Positions 7,319-14,288 of a stretch of DNA of 14,288 bases are shown here, one piece after another. Position 1 is the first letter of the stretch. Each line of letters starts with the position of its first letter. The notes under the pieces are model-generated. The model ran no database searches. It was given only the letters and a program-made list of their open reading frames with translations, and was not told the origin of the DNA. The translations under genes were made by a program, and so were the position numbers. Source of the DNA: Verrucomicrobiaceae bacterium (GTDB taxonomy: Bacteria > Verrucomicrobiota > Verrucomicrobiae > Verrucomicrobiales > Akkermansiaceae); contig CANBTO010000066.1 of assembly GCA_947372405.1 (NCBI GenBank), positions 1-14,288 on the forward strand, in the 5' to 3' direction.

Positions 7319-7920
7319 CATCGCCCTATTCTTCTTGGTCTGGCTTGCGGATTTCCTGGCTGAAGAGATGGGAGTTGCGCGCACGTGGCGGCAGGCTGAA
7401 GAGGCGGATGAACGAACTGAGCCGTGCTCTGAGCGGGAGCCAATCACCAGCGGGTATGGACGCGCAATCCATGATCCAGATTTTCCGCTGGCTTGTCTCG
7501 TCGTCGTGGCTTTCACTCGCCATTTTACTCAGCGCCCTGCCGTGGTGCTCGCAGAGTGTTACGATCAACTCAAGTTCGGGGGGATCAATCCGGGTTGCTT
7601 GTGGTTGTTGGCGAGATGCGCCCTCACCAAGGCCATGAATTGGGCTGAGATGGAGTCCTCGGTGCGGAGATTTTTGATGCCGCAGTGGGTCGGGGCGGAT
7701 GCGTTGATCATGGTTTTTTTGCGGCATGGGTGGCTTGGTTATTCATGTTACAATTTCTACAAACTCGCCCTAAACCCTCACGATATAAGATCCGATGAAT
7801 GAATATGGCGCTGCAATCCTTGATCTTCCATTGTGAACCGAAGTTTGATTATGCATGTTGCATGAAATTTCTAATTTTGGTATAGGTCATCAAAATGAGA
7901 ACAGTTGTTGGGGCTGAATT
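7319..7920. other. About 600 bases with no convincing gene
   Basis: Several frames are open here: plus to 7802, plus to 7638, and minus 7326-7727. None has a recognisable motif, ribosome binding site or clean start. The plus frame ending at 7802 has a plausible-looking stretch (MPQWVGADALIMVFLRHGW) but begins inside the preceding small ORF on the other strand. This may be decayed coding DNA. The final 120 bases, after about 7800, become visibly AT-richer and look intergenic. Confidence 0.3.
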
Positions 7921-7923
7921 TTA

Positions 7924-8095
7924 GGACAGCTCAGTGGTTGGGCACGCTGTCCGCTGCGCAAAATGATTGAGGATTCCGCGGCATCTGTCATACGACGCAA
8001 ATGCGTCACATGACAGCTTTGGCAGGAAATTCCACGACCGGTGACGACCTGGCACACCAACGCGCATCAATACCTGGGTTTTGCTCTGTGCGTTG
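7924..8095. ncRNA. Cluster of three consecutive stem-loops in non-coding DNA
   Basis: Three inverted repeats follow one another in 172 bases. The first has arms GGACAGC (7924-7930) and GCTGTCC (7946-7952), perfect, with an inner GTG/CAC pair. The second is 7985-8016: CTGTCAT pairs with ATGACAG and GACGCA with TGCGTC, separated by a 2x2 internal loop, with an AA turn. The third has arms CAACGCGCA (8058-8066) and TGTGCGTTG (8087-8095), 9 bp including one G-U pair. This arrangement could be a structured RNA, the 3' region of the zinc-finger/HTH transcript, or a recombination or replication site. No known RNA family is recognised and no promoter is evident, so the type is tentative. Confidence 0.35.
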
Positions 8096-8342
8096 CCCCA
8101 TTAACTCACCTCACTCGCTTACCAGCATAATCTTTGGTGCTAGGAAATTGCTTTTGTGGTGACGGCCGTTGATAAAGCCTATGGGAGGCCCGAAGGCGGG
8201 AAATTGGGGGCTGTCTACGGAATCCGCCGGAGAGATGATTTTTTTTGTCGCGTGTAGTGATATTTGTCCAAGGTCGGAAAGCCTTTAATAATGTTCAGAC
8301 TGCGGATTCAAATTGGTCTTGGTGTTGTTGTTGGCGGATGAG
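8096..8342. other. Non-coding stretch downstream of the HTH-like gene
   Basis: No gene is visible. There is an eight-T run at 8239-8246 on the plus strand, but no convincing stem in front of it. Small pairings occur around 8175-8205 (GCCT/AGGC and CCCG/CGGG). On the minus strand, downstream of the stop at 8343, I see no intrinsic terminator. Confidence 0.4.
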
Positions 8343-8627
8343 CTAAACTGCCGACAATACGTTCTTGATGTGGGCCCGGACCTCGGTCACCGCCACCCGG
8401 TGGGACTGGCTGAGAATACGGTCTGCAAGCTGCGAGTCGCCATTTCGATAGTCCTGACGTTTGATGGCTCCCATCCGTAGACGATAGCCTATCTGTCCGG
8501 GGGTAAGTCCGGTGCGGGATTGAATCAGACGCGACGAAAATCCAAGACTGGCAAGCATGGCGCAGTGGAAATCCTCACCGTGGAGGAGATTCACCCGGCG
8601 GGCATGAACTGGTGTGTGTTGGGGCAT
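8343..8627 (-). CDS. Small HTH-like protein, second gene of the zinc-finger operon
   Basis: This 94-residue protein is read from ATG 8625-8627. The centre, LGFSSRLIQSRTGLTPGQIG then YRLRMGAIKRQDYRNG, looks like a helix-turn-helix followed by a basic helix. It resembles a small DNA-binding or DNA-recognition module such as those in resolvase or sigma-like regions. I do not recognise a named family. It starts 18 bases after the stop of the zinc-finger gene on the same strand, so the two are almost certainly co-transcribed. No Shine-Dalgarno sequence is visible, which may mean translational coupling. The protein is too short to be an enzyme. It could be a regulator, or an accessory protein of a mobile element given the rearranged setting. 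Confidence 0.6.
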   Translation of the reverse strand: MPQHTPVHARRVNLLHGEDFHCAMLASLGFSSRLIQSRTGLTPGQIGYRLRMGAIKRQDYRNGDSQLADRILSQSHRVAVTEVRAHIKNVLSAV

Positions 8628-8645
8628 ATGGATTGGTGGTGATGA

Positions 8646-9044
8646 TTATGCGAAAAAGGAGAGAGCGGCTGCGATCACTTCCACATTGCAACCGCATTGA
8701 GGACAGAACTTGACGGGGCTGCTCACTGCCTGCGCTTGTCGGACCTTGCTCTTGGGTTGCACCGTCGGGACATGATCTTCCGCCGGCTTGTTCCGGGATG
8801 CCGAGGGTGATTTTCCATGCGCCAGGCTTTTGTGGCGTTTTAGTTCCTCCTCGGTCATGAAGGGTGTCCCCCGCCGTGATTTCCAACAGCCGCAGATTTC
8901 ACAGATTAATACATTGTCCGGCTTGGCCTCCTGATTCATACCCTCCGGATGCCTCTTGCGAATGTGGTGTTGCAAACTCTTCTGGGTAAATGGCCTGCCC
9001 CGGGAACTCTGGTCTCTTTCACAATGTGGACACTCTAACTGCAT
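8646..9044 (-). CDS. Small protein with two C2H2-type zinc fingers and a C-terminal CxxC zinc knuckle
   Basis: This 132-residue protein starts at ATG 9042-9044 with MQLECPHC. Finger 1 is Cys5-x2-Cys8 with His27 and His32; finger 2 is Cys48-x2-Cys51 with His71 and His76. Each has the same intervening pattern (S-R-x-G-x-P-F then a helix LQHHIRKRH or LKRHKSLAH), so they are internal duplicates. A Lys/Pro/Ser-rich linker (about 77-112) leads to CPQCGC at 114-119, near the C-terminus. Zinc and nucleic-acid binding are likely; the target is unknown. The frame stays open upstream to 9128, but that part overlaps the duplicated esterase leader in a different frame. The later ATG, which directly precedes finger 1, is therefore the real start. 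It heads a two-gene operon with the HTH-like protein. C2H2 pairs of this type are uncommon in bacteria apart from Ros/MucR-like proteins, which this does not resemble. Confidence 0.7.
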   Translation of the reverse strand: MQLECPHCERDQSSRGRPFTQKSLQHHIRKRHPEGMNQEAKPDNVLICEICGCWKSRRGTPFMTEEELKRHKSLAHGKSPSASRNKPAEDHVPTVQPKSKVRQAQAVSSPVKFCPQCGCNVEVIAAALSFFA

Positions 9045-9092
9045 AAGGTTCGATTTTGGTCTTGTGGTTTCGATAGTGAGGATTGCATGGAA

Positions 9093-9144
9093 TGGTGACG
9101 AGAAGCCCCCCTGCCAACAGAGTCGCACTGGCGATTGTTTTCAT
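9093..9144 (-). pseudogene. 5' stub of a second esterase-like gene (start codon plus signal peptide)
   Basis: From ATG 9142-9144 the stub encodes MKTIASATLLAGGLLVT, matching MEIITSATLLAGSLLVS of the intact esterase. Similarity stops at about 9093 with no gradual fade. The frame then runs through unrelated sequence to a stop 41 codons from the start. The matching leader upstream is kept. The body of the gene has been lost or replaced by the segment carrying the zinc-finger/HTH operon. The parent could have been an esterase paralogue or another secreted gene sharing this leader. Confidence 0.75.
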
Positions 9145-9319
9145 TTCTGTTCGAATTTCGATGATCTGCTGGAATCCCGGAGGTCGGGATGCGGTCTGAC
9201 GTGATACACTGGCTCTTCACGACTGGTCGCGGAAGGGCTAACAGCTATAACCATACAAGGTAAATAATTTTTCCCCTTTTGACGTTCGACATCTGGTCTA
9301 CAATTAGCGCAGATTCTCC
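9093..9319 (-). repeat. Copy B of the duplicated promoter/5'-leader/signal-peptide segment
   Basis: This is the direct repeat of 1521-1746, offset by 7572-7573 bases and about 84% identical. The TCGAAATTCGA palindrome (9151-9161) and the ATCCCG/CGGGAT hairpin (9174-9190) are both kept. Identity falls in the 9230-9265 and 9290-9300 stretches and ends at about 9319. The zinc-finger operon lies downstream of this segment in the same orientation, so this old leader could now supply its promoter. Confidence 0.85.
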
Positions 9320-9461
9320 TGGTGCCGCGATGGGTTGCATCAACCAACCCTACCCAGCGCACTGGAGGTGGATAACCTCGTGCAATTCGAAGGACGTGTA
9401 GAAGTATTCGAATGGACATCATAAGTAATGTAATAGCTGTATAACTATTTTCGAATGACTC
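9320..9461. other. Short intergenic region, nothing recognised
   Basis: No gene or strong structure is seen between the duplicated leader and the terminator of the giant repeat-protein gene. It is moderately AT-rich from about 9420. Confidence 0.5.
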
Positions 9462-9496
9462 AAAAATTTGGAGGCCACCGGTGCGCACCGGTGGCC
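9462..9496 (-). terminator. Intrinsic terminator of the giant PATR gene
   Basis: A perfect palindrome with 12-bp arms GGCCACCGGTGC/GCACCGGTGGCC occupies 9473-9496. On the minus strand it is followed within six bases by a run of five T (9462-9466), as expected for termination of the gene ending at 9575. The uninterrupted palindrome leaves only the central bases for a loop. Confidence 0.75.
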
Positions 9497-9506
9497 TTGC
9501 CTTCCG

Positions 9507-9530
9507 CCGGAGTAAACCCATTAACTCCGG
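9507..9530 (-). terminator. Second stem-loop preceding the terminator
   Basis: Arms CCGGAGT (9507-9513) and ACTCCGG (9524-9530) form a perfect 7-bp stem with a 10-base loop between the stop codon and the main terminator hairpin. It is probably a 3'-end mRNA structure. Confidence 0.5.
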
Positions 9531-9574
9531 GAAATTGTGATCCGCGCCTATGATGCAGGCCTTACCAGAAGCAC

Positions 9575-12500
9575 TTATGGCGCTGGCGTCACCACGAGGC
9601 GGGCGAATTTCTCGGCGTCCGGGGCTTTCACCACCCTGAGTGTGACGGTGTCCGTGCCGACTGCCGGGGTATCTTTTTCGACGGTCACACCGGGATTGTT
9701 AGCGAGCACTGTTTCAGGCACGCTGTAGCTGTCCGGCCAAGAGGCAAGGGTGGTGCCGACCTGGATCGCCACCGTGGTGGTTCCATCGATGGAGGCTTGG
9801 TCGCGCTTGAAGGTGAAGACCAGGTTGCTGCCGCTGGCATCGATGGAGGGGAGTTTGGACAGATCGTTGGTGTCCTTGGTGCCGCCGAGGATATATTCGA
9901 CTGCGTTGGTCACGCCATCGCCGTCATAGTCGTCACCGGGAGTGCCGGTCGGCGCGTTGGTGGCTTTCCAGCTGGCGTATCCGCCGGCAACCGGCACTAG
10001 TTTGAGGGTGTTACCACCGTCCACTTGCAGTTGGAAACCGGTGATCGGAGTATCCAGCACCGGGGTGATTCCCGCAAAGGATGATGCGGTCATCAGCGTG
10101 TAGCTCGTTGCGGGAGCAGGAGTTCCAACAATCTTTACTTTGGAACCAGCGCTGAAGCTCACTGTGCTGGTGGAAGTGACGGAAGCGCCTAGGGTGAATT
10201 GAAGAGATGCTCCGCTGCTCACGGTGACCGGCGATTTTTGACTACCACCGGCGAGCGACAGCGTTCCGGCAGAAACCGTGGTTGCGCCGGTATAGGTGTT
10301 GGTGCCAGTCAGGGACAGGGTGCCCGTGCCCAGTTTCACCAAGCCCTTGGCGGTGTTGGCGACAGGGGTATAGGATGTGCCGGCGATGTCGTTGGCATAG
10401 GTGAAGGTATTGGCTCCGATCACCTCGACGCCAAGAAATGACCCGGCGGTGAAGGCATCGATATTTCCGCTATCGCCCAGAAGCACGTCGAGGTTGGCAC
10501 TGGTCCATTCGCCATTGGAGCCCGCATCGTCAGCGCGGACGGCGAGGGTGGCGGCGGGTTGCGCATACCAATTGTCGCCGACAACGTCAGGCAAGGATAC
10601 GAACTTGGTGGCTAACAGTGTCCCCGCCTGGACTTCCGCGTATGCGGGAGTGTGGGTAAAGCTGTTGGTGCCGCTGAGCGTCAGGGTGCCGGCACCGGTC
10701 TTGTATAGCGTGCCGGTGCCGCCGATGTTACCGGCAATGCTCACGTCAAAGCTGTTGGTGTCAATGGTGCCGATGTTCGTGAAGGTCGCGCCTCGCGAGG
10801 TAACTGAGGTGATGGCTGCGCCGGCTTGCAGGGTGCTGCCATTGATGACCAGGGTGTTGGTGGCGCTGCTGTCACCCAGGGCGTCGGTCGAATTGGCCTT
10901 CAAGGTGCCGGCGGTGATCGAGGTCGCGCCGCTGTAGGTGTTGATCTGGTTCAGGATCGCCGTGCCTGCCCCAAGCTTGCTGAAGCCGCCGGAGGTCTGA
11001 TTGAGTACCTGATCCACGGTGAAGATGTTCGCAGCGTTGTCGATGTCCAGGCCTACTGTCTTGCCAGCGTTGAAGGAAACCGTGTGACCGATGCCGGAGA
11101 TGCTTGTCAGTGCCGTTCCCGTGATCTGGAGCGTGCCGCCGTCGAAAACGAGATTGGCTGCGGCGGTGCCGAGGTTGGCGGTCGCTCCCACGCTGAGCGT
11201 GCCAGCGGAGAGGGTCGTCGCGCCGGTGTAGGTGTTCGAATTGGTAAGTGCCAGCGTGCCGGAGCCCTGTTTGGTGAAACCGAAGCCCAAAGCTCCATCG
11301 CTAATCACCCCGCCGACGTAGCCTATGCCGCCATTGCTTCCAATCGTGGAGTTCGCGTTGAGGATCACCGGGCCATTCTGCTGGGCATTATTTTCCACGC
11401 GCAGTTGTCCCAGATTCTCGCCGTCATCCGTGGTGCCGTTGAGTTGAACCGTGCAAGCCAAAGTCGTAGTGCCCACATAGCCTAGATACGCCGTAGAGCC
11501 GTTTCCCACGATGATCTTGGCTCCCGCCGCCGGGCTGACGAAGGGCGATTGCATGAGGAGTCTGCCGGAGCCGCTGATGTCCATGATGCCGGTGAATCCG
11601 CTCAGATCATAATTACAGGTATTGGACTTTCCTGATCCTCCGCTGAGAATCACGTTCAACGAGCCGGCTCCAGTTACGCCAACGGTGGGAGTGGTGGCAA
11701 TCGCCGCGCCCAAGCTGGACAGATTGGCGATCGCCCCGCCGCTGATGGCCAGGGTGCCTGTGGATGGTTGCGAGGTGAATCCGGAGAAGGCGAGCGTGCC
11801 GTTAGATACCGTGGTGCCGCCGGTGTAGGTGTTGGTGCCGGAGAGGGTGACTGTCCCGCCTGCACCGGACATGGCGAATCCCGCCGCGCCATTGGCTAGC
11901 AGACTGGCGGAGACAATCGCGTTGCCGGTCGTGTTGCTGGCGGCATAGGAAGTGCCGGTGAGGCTTCCGTTCCTGATGGTGTCACCACTGGACGACGGGG
12001 CGGTGATGGAAACCGCAGCCACCGTTACGCCGGTGGTTGCCCCCAGATCCAACTGACCGCCGCCCAATGTCAGGGCCGATCCCGTGCCCAGCGTGCCGCT
12101 GCCGCTGATGGCAAGCGTGCCCGCATTGACATTCGTCGCGCCGGCATAGGTATTGATGTTGGAAAGAGTGACCGTGCTCGTGGTTATCCCACCCTTGGTC
12201 ACTTCGATGGTCCCAGTGCCGCCGCCAATGATCCCGCTCAGGGTGCCGGTAGTTGAACCCGTGGCGCCCAAGGTTAGCGTTTGGGTGCCAACAGCTCCGC
12301 TAGTGATGTTTCCATGCAGCGTGCCACCTTCAAAGCCGATGGTGGCGCTGTCGGCCAGAGTGATGTTCCCCCCCAAACTTTGAGTCAGCCGGAGCGCGCC
12401 GCGGCCTTCGCTGTTGCCTGTGCCGGAAACGGTGATGCCATTCGAAAATGTGCTGGCTCCTGTAGAACAAAAGTATGTATTTCCGCTGTCAATGATCAAC

Positions 12501-14288
12501 GCGGCATTGACGGTCCCCAAGGCACCCGGAGACCATTTGTCACCCGTCGTTCCGAGGCTGGAAAGCCGGATCGTGCCGGTGAAGCCTGTGACTTTGGCCA
12601 TGGTCGTGTTTCTGGCGGTGATGTTCGCGGCAAACTGGAGCTTCAACAACCCGGTGCCTGTGAAGACATTGGCGATAGCAGGAGCTGTATTGGTGAGCTG
12701 GGTGTCATTGAGCAAGAGGGTCGAGCCTCCTGCGATGGAGACAGCACCGGTGCCGAGAGCGTTTTGGGTGGCGTTTACCGTTGCCTGCAAAGTGCCGGTG
12801 CTGATCGTAGTGCCGCCCGTGTGAGTGTTCGGCCCATCGAGGATGCTGGTGCCGGAGCTGCCCTGGGCAAACGTTGAAGTGCCACTGATGACGCCCGCTG
12901 CGCTTTCATTGAGAATGCCGGAGCCGGTGGTGGAAATCGCCCCGCCGCCCGTCAGGGAACCCGATAGGCTGAGCGTGCCAGCGCTGATGCCTGTCGCGCC
13001 GGTGTAGGTGTTCGCGCCGGAGAGGGTCAGGGTGCCGGCATCGGCCTTGGTCAGGCCAAAAGCACCGGAGACGGAGCCGCTGACGGTGAGACTGCTGGGG
13101 CTGGCGATGTTCCATGTCTGACTCGCGCCGAGAGCGACTCTCGCGCTGATCGTGTTGGCCCCGGTGGCCGAGGAGGTAACGGTAATGGCGCTGCCGCCTC
13201 CCGCTGTGCCGGTGCCTGCGGTGGGGACGCCGCTCGTGAGGGCGAGGGTGTTGCTGCCGGCGATGGTGACGGGGGAGCCGTCATTGAAGGTGACACTCTG
13301 CACGGTCATGTCGGCCGCCAGCACCGTGCTCTGCATGGTGGGAGTGTCGGTGGTGGAGAAAATCACGTCCGCCGTGGAGCCGGGGACGACCCCGGTGGCG
13401 GTGTAAGCGCCCACGGCGGTGGACCAGTTGCTGGCCGTGCCATTGGAGAGATTAAGCGCGTTGTCCACTCCGGCGGTGCTGGTGCCTAAAACCTTGTTGC
13501 CCTGCCAGAAAAGCAGGTTTGCAGTGAAGGCGGCATAGTTGCCGATGGTCACAGCAGTGTCGCTCTGGGTGAGAGCGGCGCTGAAGTTATTGTTGTTGAG
13601 TAGCAAATACTTGGTGCCGCCTGCCGTCTGAAGGCCTGAACCGGCGCTGAGCAGGGTGAGCCCCGTGCCGGTCGGTGTGCCGCCGACGGGATTGATGAAG
13701 ATTGCGACATTGCCCGTCGTGGTCGCCGCAGCCGTCGAGGTGAGCTTGTCCACAGTCCCCGCGCTGCTCCAGTCGAAGGTCAAGCTCGCGCCATTGGCCA
13801 AGTTCAAGGCGGCGGCGCTCGTGTTGCGCACCGTGCCATCGGCAAGGCTGAAATTGCCGCCGGCATTCACGGTCAGGGTGCCAGTGGTGGGCATATTGAA
13901 GGCTCCGCTCAGCAACAGGGTGCCAGCGTTCACATTGGTGCCGCCGGCGTAAGTGTTGGTGTTGGCGAGGGTCTGGGTGCCGAGGCCGGTCTTGGTGAGG
14001 GATAAGCCCGCCGTGCTGTTCGCGATGACACCGGAATAGGTATTCGTGGCACCGGTGCCGGGATTTAGCGTCAGGGCGGTCATCAGGTTGTAACCAGCAG
14101 TGTTGATGACGGTGGTAAGCAGGTTCTTGCTACCGTTCAAGCCCCCGAGGGTCGGGGTGGTGATACCGGCGTTCAGCGTGTAAGTGCCTGTACCCGCTGT
14201 GGCGATAGCGCTGTTTTGCAGGGCGAGGTTGTTGCCCAGTTTGATCACGCCGAAGGTGCTCGTCGTCGCGCCGCTGTAGGTGTTCGCG
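9575..14288 (-). CDS. Giant PATR beta-helix surface protein, 5' end beyond the right edge
   Basis: The frame ends in TAA at 9575-9577 and stays open through the right edge: the last codons there read ANTYSGATTSTFG, itself a repeat. At least 1570 residues are visible and the true N-terminus with its signal peptide is outside. It consists of autotransporter-associated beta-strand repeats of the form NTYTGATTVSAGTLSLAG, at least nine recognisable, in two helical blocks. The first ends near plus 13510; the second opens with FWQGN...NWSTAVGAYTATG and VQSVTFNDGSPVTIAG. The C-terminal 140 residues carry YASWKATNAP, the Ca-binding-like DYDGDGVTNAVEYILGG, an Ig-like region, and an end EKFARLVVTPAP. 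There is no beta-barrel translocator and no PEP-CTERM motif. Adhesion or cell-envelope structure is the likely role. It faces the 3230-6694 PATR gene and shares its C-terminal layout. Confidence 0.85.
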   Translation of the reverse strand, partial: ANTYSGATTSTFGVIKLGNNLALQNSAIATAGTGTYTLNAGITTPTLGGLNGSKNLLTTVINTAGYNLMTALTLNPGTGATNTYSGVIANSTAGLSLTKTGLGTQTLANTNTYAGGTNVNAGTLLLSGAFNMPTTGTLTVNAGGNFSLADGTVRNTSAAALNLANGASLTFDWSSAGTVDKLTSTAAATTTGNVAIFINPVGGTPTGTGLTLLSAGSGLQTAGGTKYLLLNNNNFSAALTQSDTAVTIGNYAAFTANLLFWQGNKVLGTSTAGVDNALNLSNGTASNWSTAVGAYTATGVVPGSTADVIFSTTDTPTMQSTVLAADMTVQSVTFNDGSPVTIAGSNTLALTSGVPTAGTGTAGGGSAITVTSSATGANTISARVALGASQTWNIASPSSLTVSGSVSGAFGLTKADAGTLTLSGANTYTGATGISAGTLSLSGSLTGGGAISTTGSGILNESAAGVISGTSTFAQGSSGTSILDGPNTHTGGTTISTGTLQATVNATQNALGTGAVSIAGGSTLLLNDTQLTNTAPAIANVFTGTGLLKLQFAANITARNTTMAKVTGFTGTIRLSSLGTTGDKWSPGALGTVNAALIIDSGNTYFCSTGASTFSNGITVSGTGNSEGRGALRLTQSLGGNITLADSATIGFEGGTLHGNITSGAVGTQTLTLGATGSTTGTLSGIIGGGTGTIEVTKGGITTSTVTLSNINTYAGATNVNAGTLAISGSGTLGTGSALTLGGGQLDLGATTGVTVAAVSITAPSSSGDTIRNGSLTGTSYAASNTTGNAIVSASLLANGAAGFAMSGAGGTVTLSGTNTYTGGTTVSNGTLAFSGFTSQPSTGTLAISGGAIANLSSLGAAIATTPTVGVTGAGSLNVILSGGSGKSNTCNYDLSGFTGIMDISGSGRLLMQSPFVSPAAGAKIIVGNGSTAYLGYVGTTTLACTVQLNGTTDDGENLGQLRVENNAQQNGPVILNANSTIGSNGGIGYVGGVISDGALGFGFTKQGSGTLALTNSNTYTGATTLSAGTLSVGATANLGTAAANLVFDGGTLQITGTALTSISGIGHTVSFNAGKTVGLDIDNAANIFTVDQVLNQTSGGFSKLGAGTAILNQINTYSGATSITAGTLKANSTDALGDSSATNTLVINGSTLQAGAAITSVTSRGATFTNIGTIDTNSFDVSIAGNIGGTGTLYKTGAGTLTLSGTNSFTHTPAYAEVQAGTLLATKFVSLPDVVGDNWYAQPAATLAVRADDAGSNGEWTSANLDVLLGDSGNIDAFTAGSFLGVEVIGANTFTYANDIAGTSYTPVANTAKGLVKLGTGTLSLTGTNTYTGATTVSAGTLSLAGGSQKSPVTVSSGASLQFTLGASVTSTSTVSFSAGSKVKIVGTPAPATSYTLMTASSFAGITPVLDTPITGFQLQVDGGNTLKLVPVAGGYASWKATNAPTGTPGDDYDGDGVTNAVEYILGGTKDTNDLSKLPSIDASGSNLVFTFKRDQASIDGTTTVAIQVGTTLASWPDSYSVPETVLANNPGVTVEKDTPAVGTDTVTLRVVKAPDAEKFARLVVTPAP
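10265..14288 (-). repeat. Dispersed PATR coding repeats inside the giant gene
   Basis: On the plus strand the DNA words GCCGGTGTAGGTGTTGG and close variants mark each NTY(T/S/A)G turn. They occur near 10285, 10927, 11221, 11818, 12138, 12811, 12997, 13941 and 14269, with weaker forms near 10655 and 14033. Each is preceded (plus strand) by the reverse of AGTL-(S/L)-SG. Spacing is irregular (about 130 to 1100 bases), so this is a dispersed structural motif, not a uniform tandem array. Still, the words are similar enough to allow slippage or recombination. Confidence 0.75.

Noticed and set aside
7924..7952. tRNA-like D-arm wording (GCTCAGTGGTTGGGCA)
   Set aside because: No anticodon arm, T-arm or acceptor pairing follows; the similarity is limited to one arm.
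7985..8016. CRISPR repeat or integron attC site
   Set aside because: It is a single copy with no spacers, and the core GTTRRRY/RYYYAAC boxes of attC are missing.
8165..8225. GEMM-like riboswitch wording (AAAGCCT...GGG...GGCC)
   Set aside because: The conserved receptor motifs and pairing are not present, and no gene follows on that strand.
8220..8246. Intrinsic terminator at the eight-T run
   Set aside because: The bases in front do not form a stem longer than 3-4 pairs.
9045..9128. Upstream extension of the zinc-finger protein (28 more residues)
   Set aside because: This part is the duplicated esterase leader read in a shifted frame; the ATG at 9042-9044 directly before the first finger is the better start.

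Overview
The window looks like a chromosomal segment of a Verrucomicrobiota bacterium (Luteolibacter/Akkermansiaceae-like). That assignment is inference. It rests on two very large secreted proteins made of autotransporter-associated beta-strand repeats (PATR) that end in a Ca-binding-type DxDxDG module, a GntR/LacI-hybrid regulator, a SASA/SGNH acetylesterase, a sulfatase fragment, high GC, and starts that mostly lack a clear Shine-Dalgarno sequence. I see no tRNA, rRNA or CRISPR array.

Layout. The left edge (1-155, minus) is the 5' end of an unidentified secreted protein. Next to it (162-319) is a scar that seems to keep only the two ends of an acetylesterase-like gene. An intact secreted SASA-type esterase follows (373-1572, minus). 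Positions 1573-2107 are non-coding or unresolved. A substrate-binding-domain regulator (2108-3051, minus) is broken by a frameshift and an internal deletion. Its upstream region, shared with the divergent gene, holds an inverted repeat that could be its operator. The divergent gene (3230-6694, plus) is an intact 1154-residue PATR protein with two tandem Fn3-like repeats, followed by a strong GC stem-loop. A decapitated sulfatase (6844-7035, plus) comes next, then about 2 kb of accessory DNA (7036-9092). This holds a possible 75-codon ORF, about 500 bp with no convincing gene, about 540 bp of non-coding DNA with three consecutive stem-loops, and a two-gene operon (minus) encoding a double C2H2-type zinc-finger protein and a small HTH-like protein. 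The accessory DNA ends exactly inside a second copy of the esterase promoter plus signal-peptide region (9093-9319), about 84% identical to 1521-1746. From 9575 to the right edge (minus) runs a second PATR protein of more than 1570 residues, with a perfect 12-bp-arm terminator hairpin behind it.

How it fits together. The intact genes fit surface polysaccharide use or adhesion: long beta-helical surface proteins plus a secreted deacetylating esterase, formerly accompanied by a sulfatase and a sugar-responsive regulator. The main theme is decay and rearrangement, with at least four broken genes. Two of them, the sulfatase stub and the second esterase stub, face each other across the accessory segment, as if it had replaced their 3' parts. 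The zinc-finger/HTH pair with its structured downstream DNA is the best candidate for something undescribed, but its function cannot be read from sequence alone.
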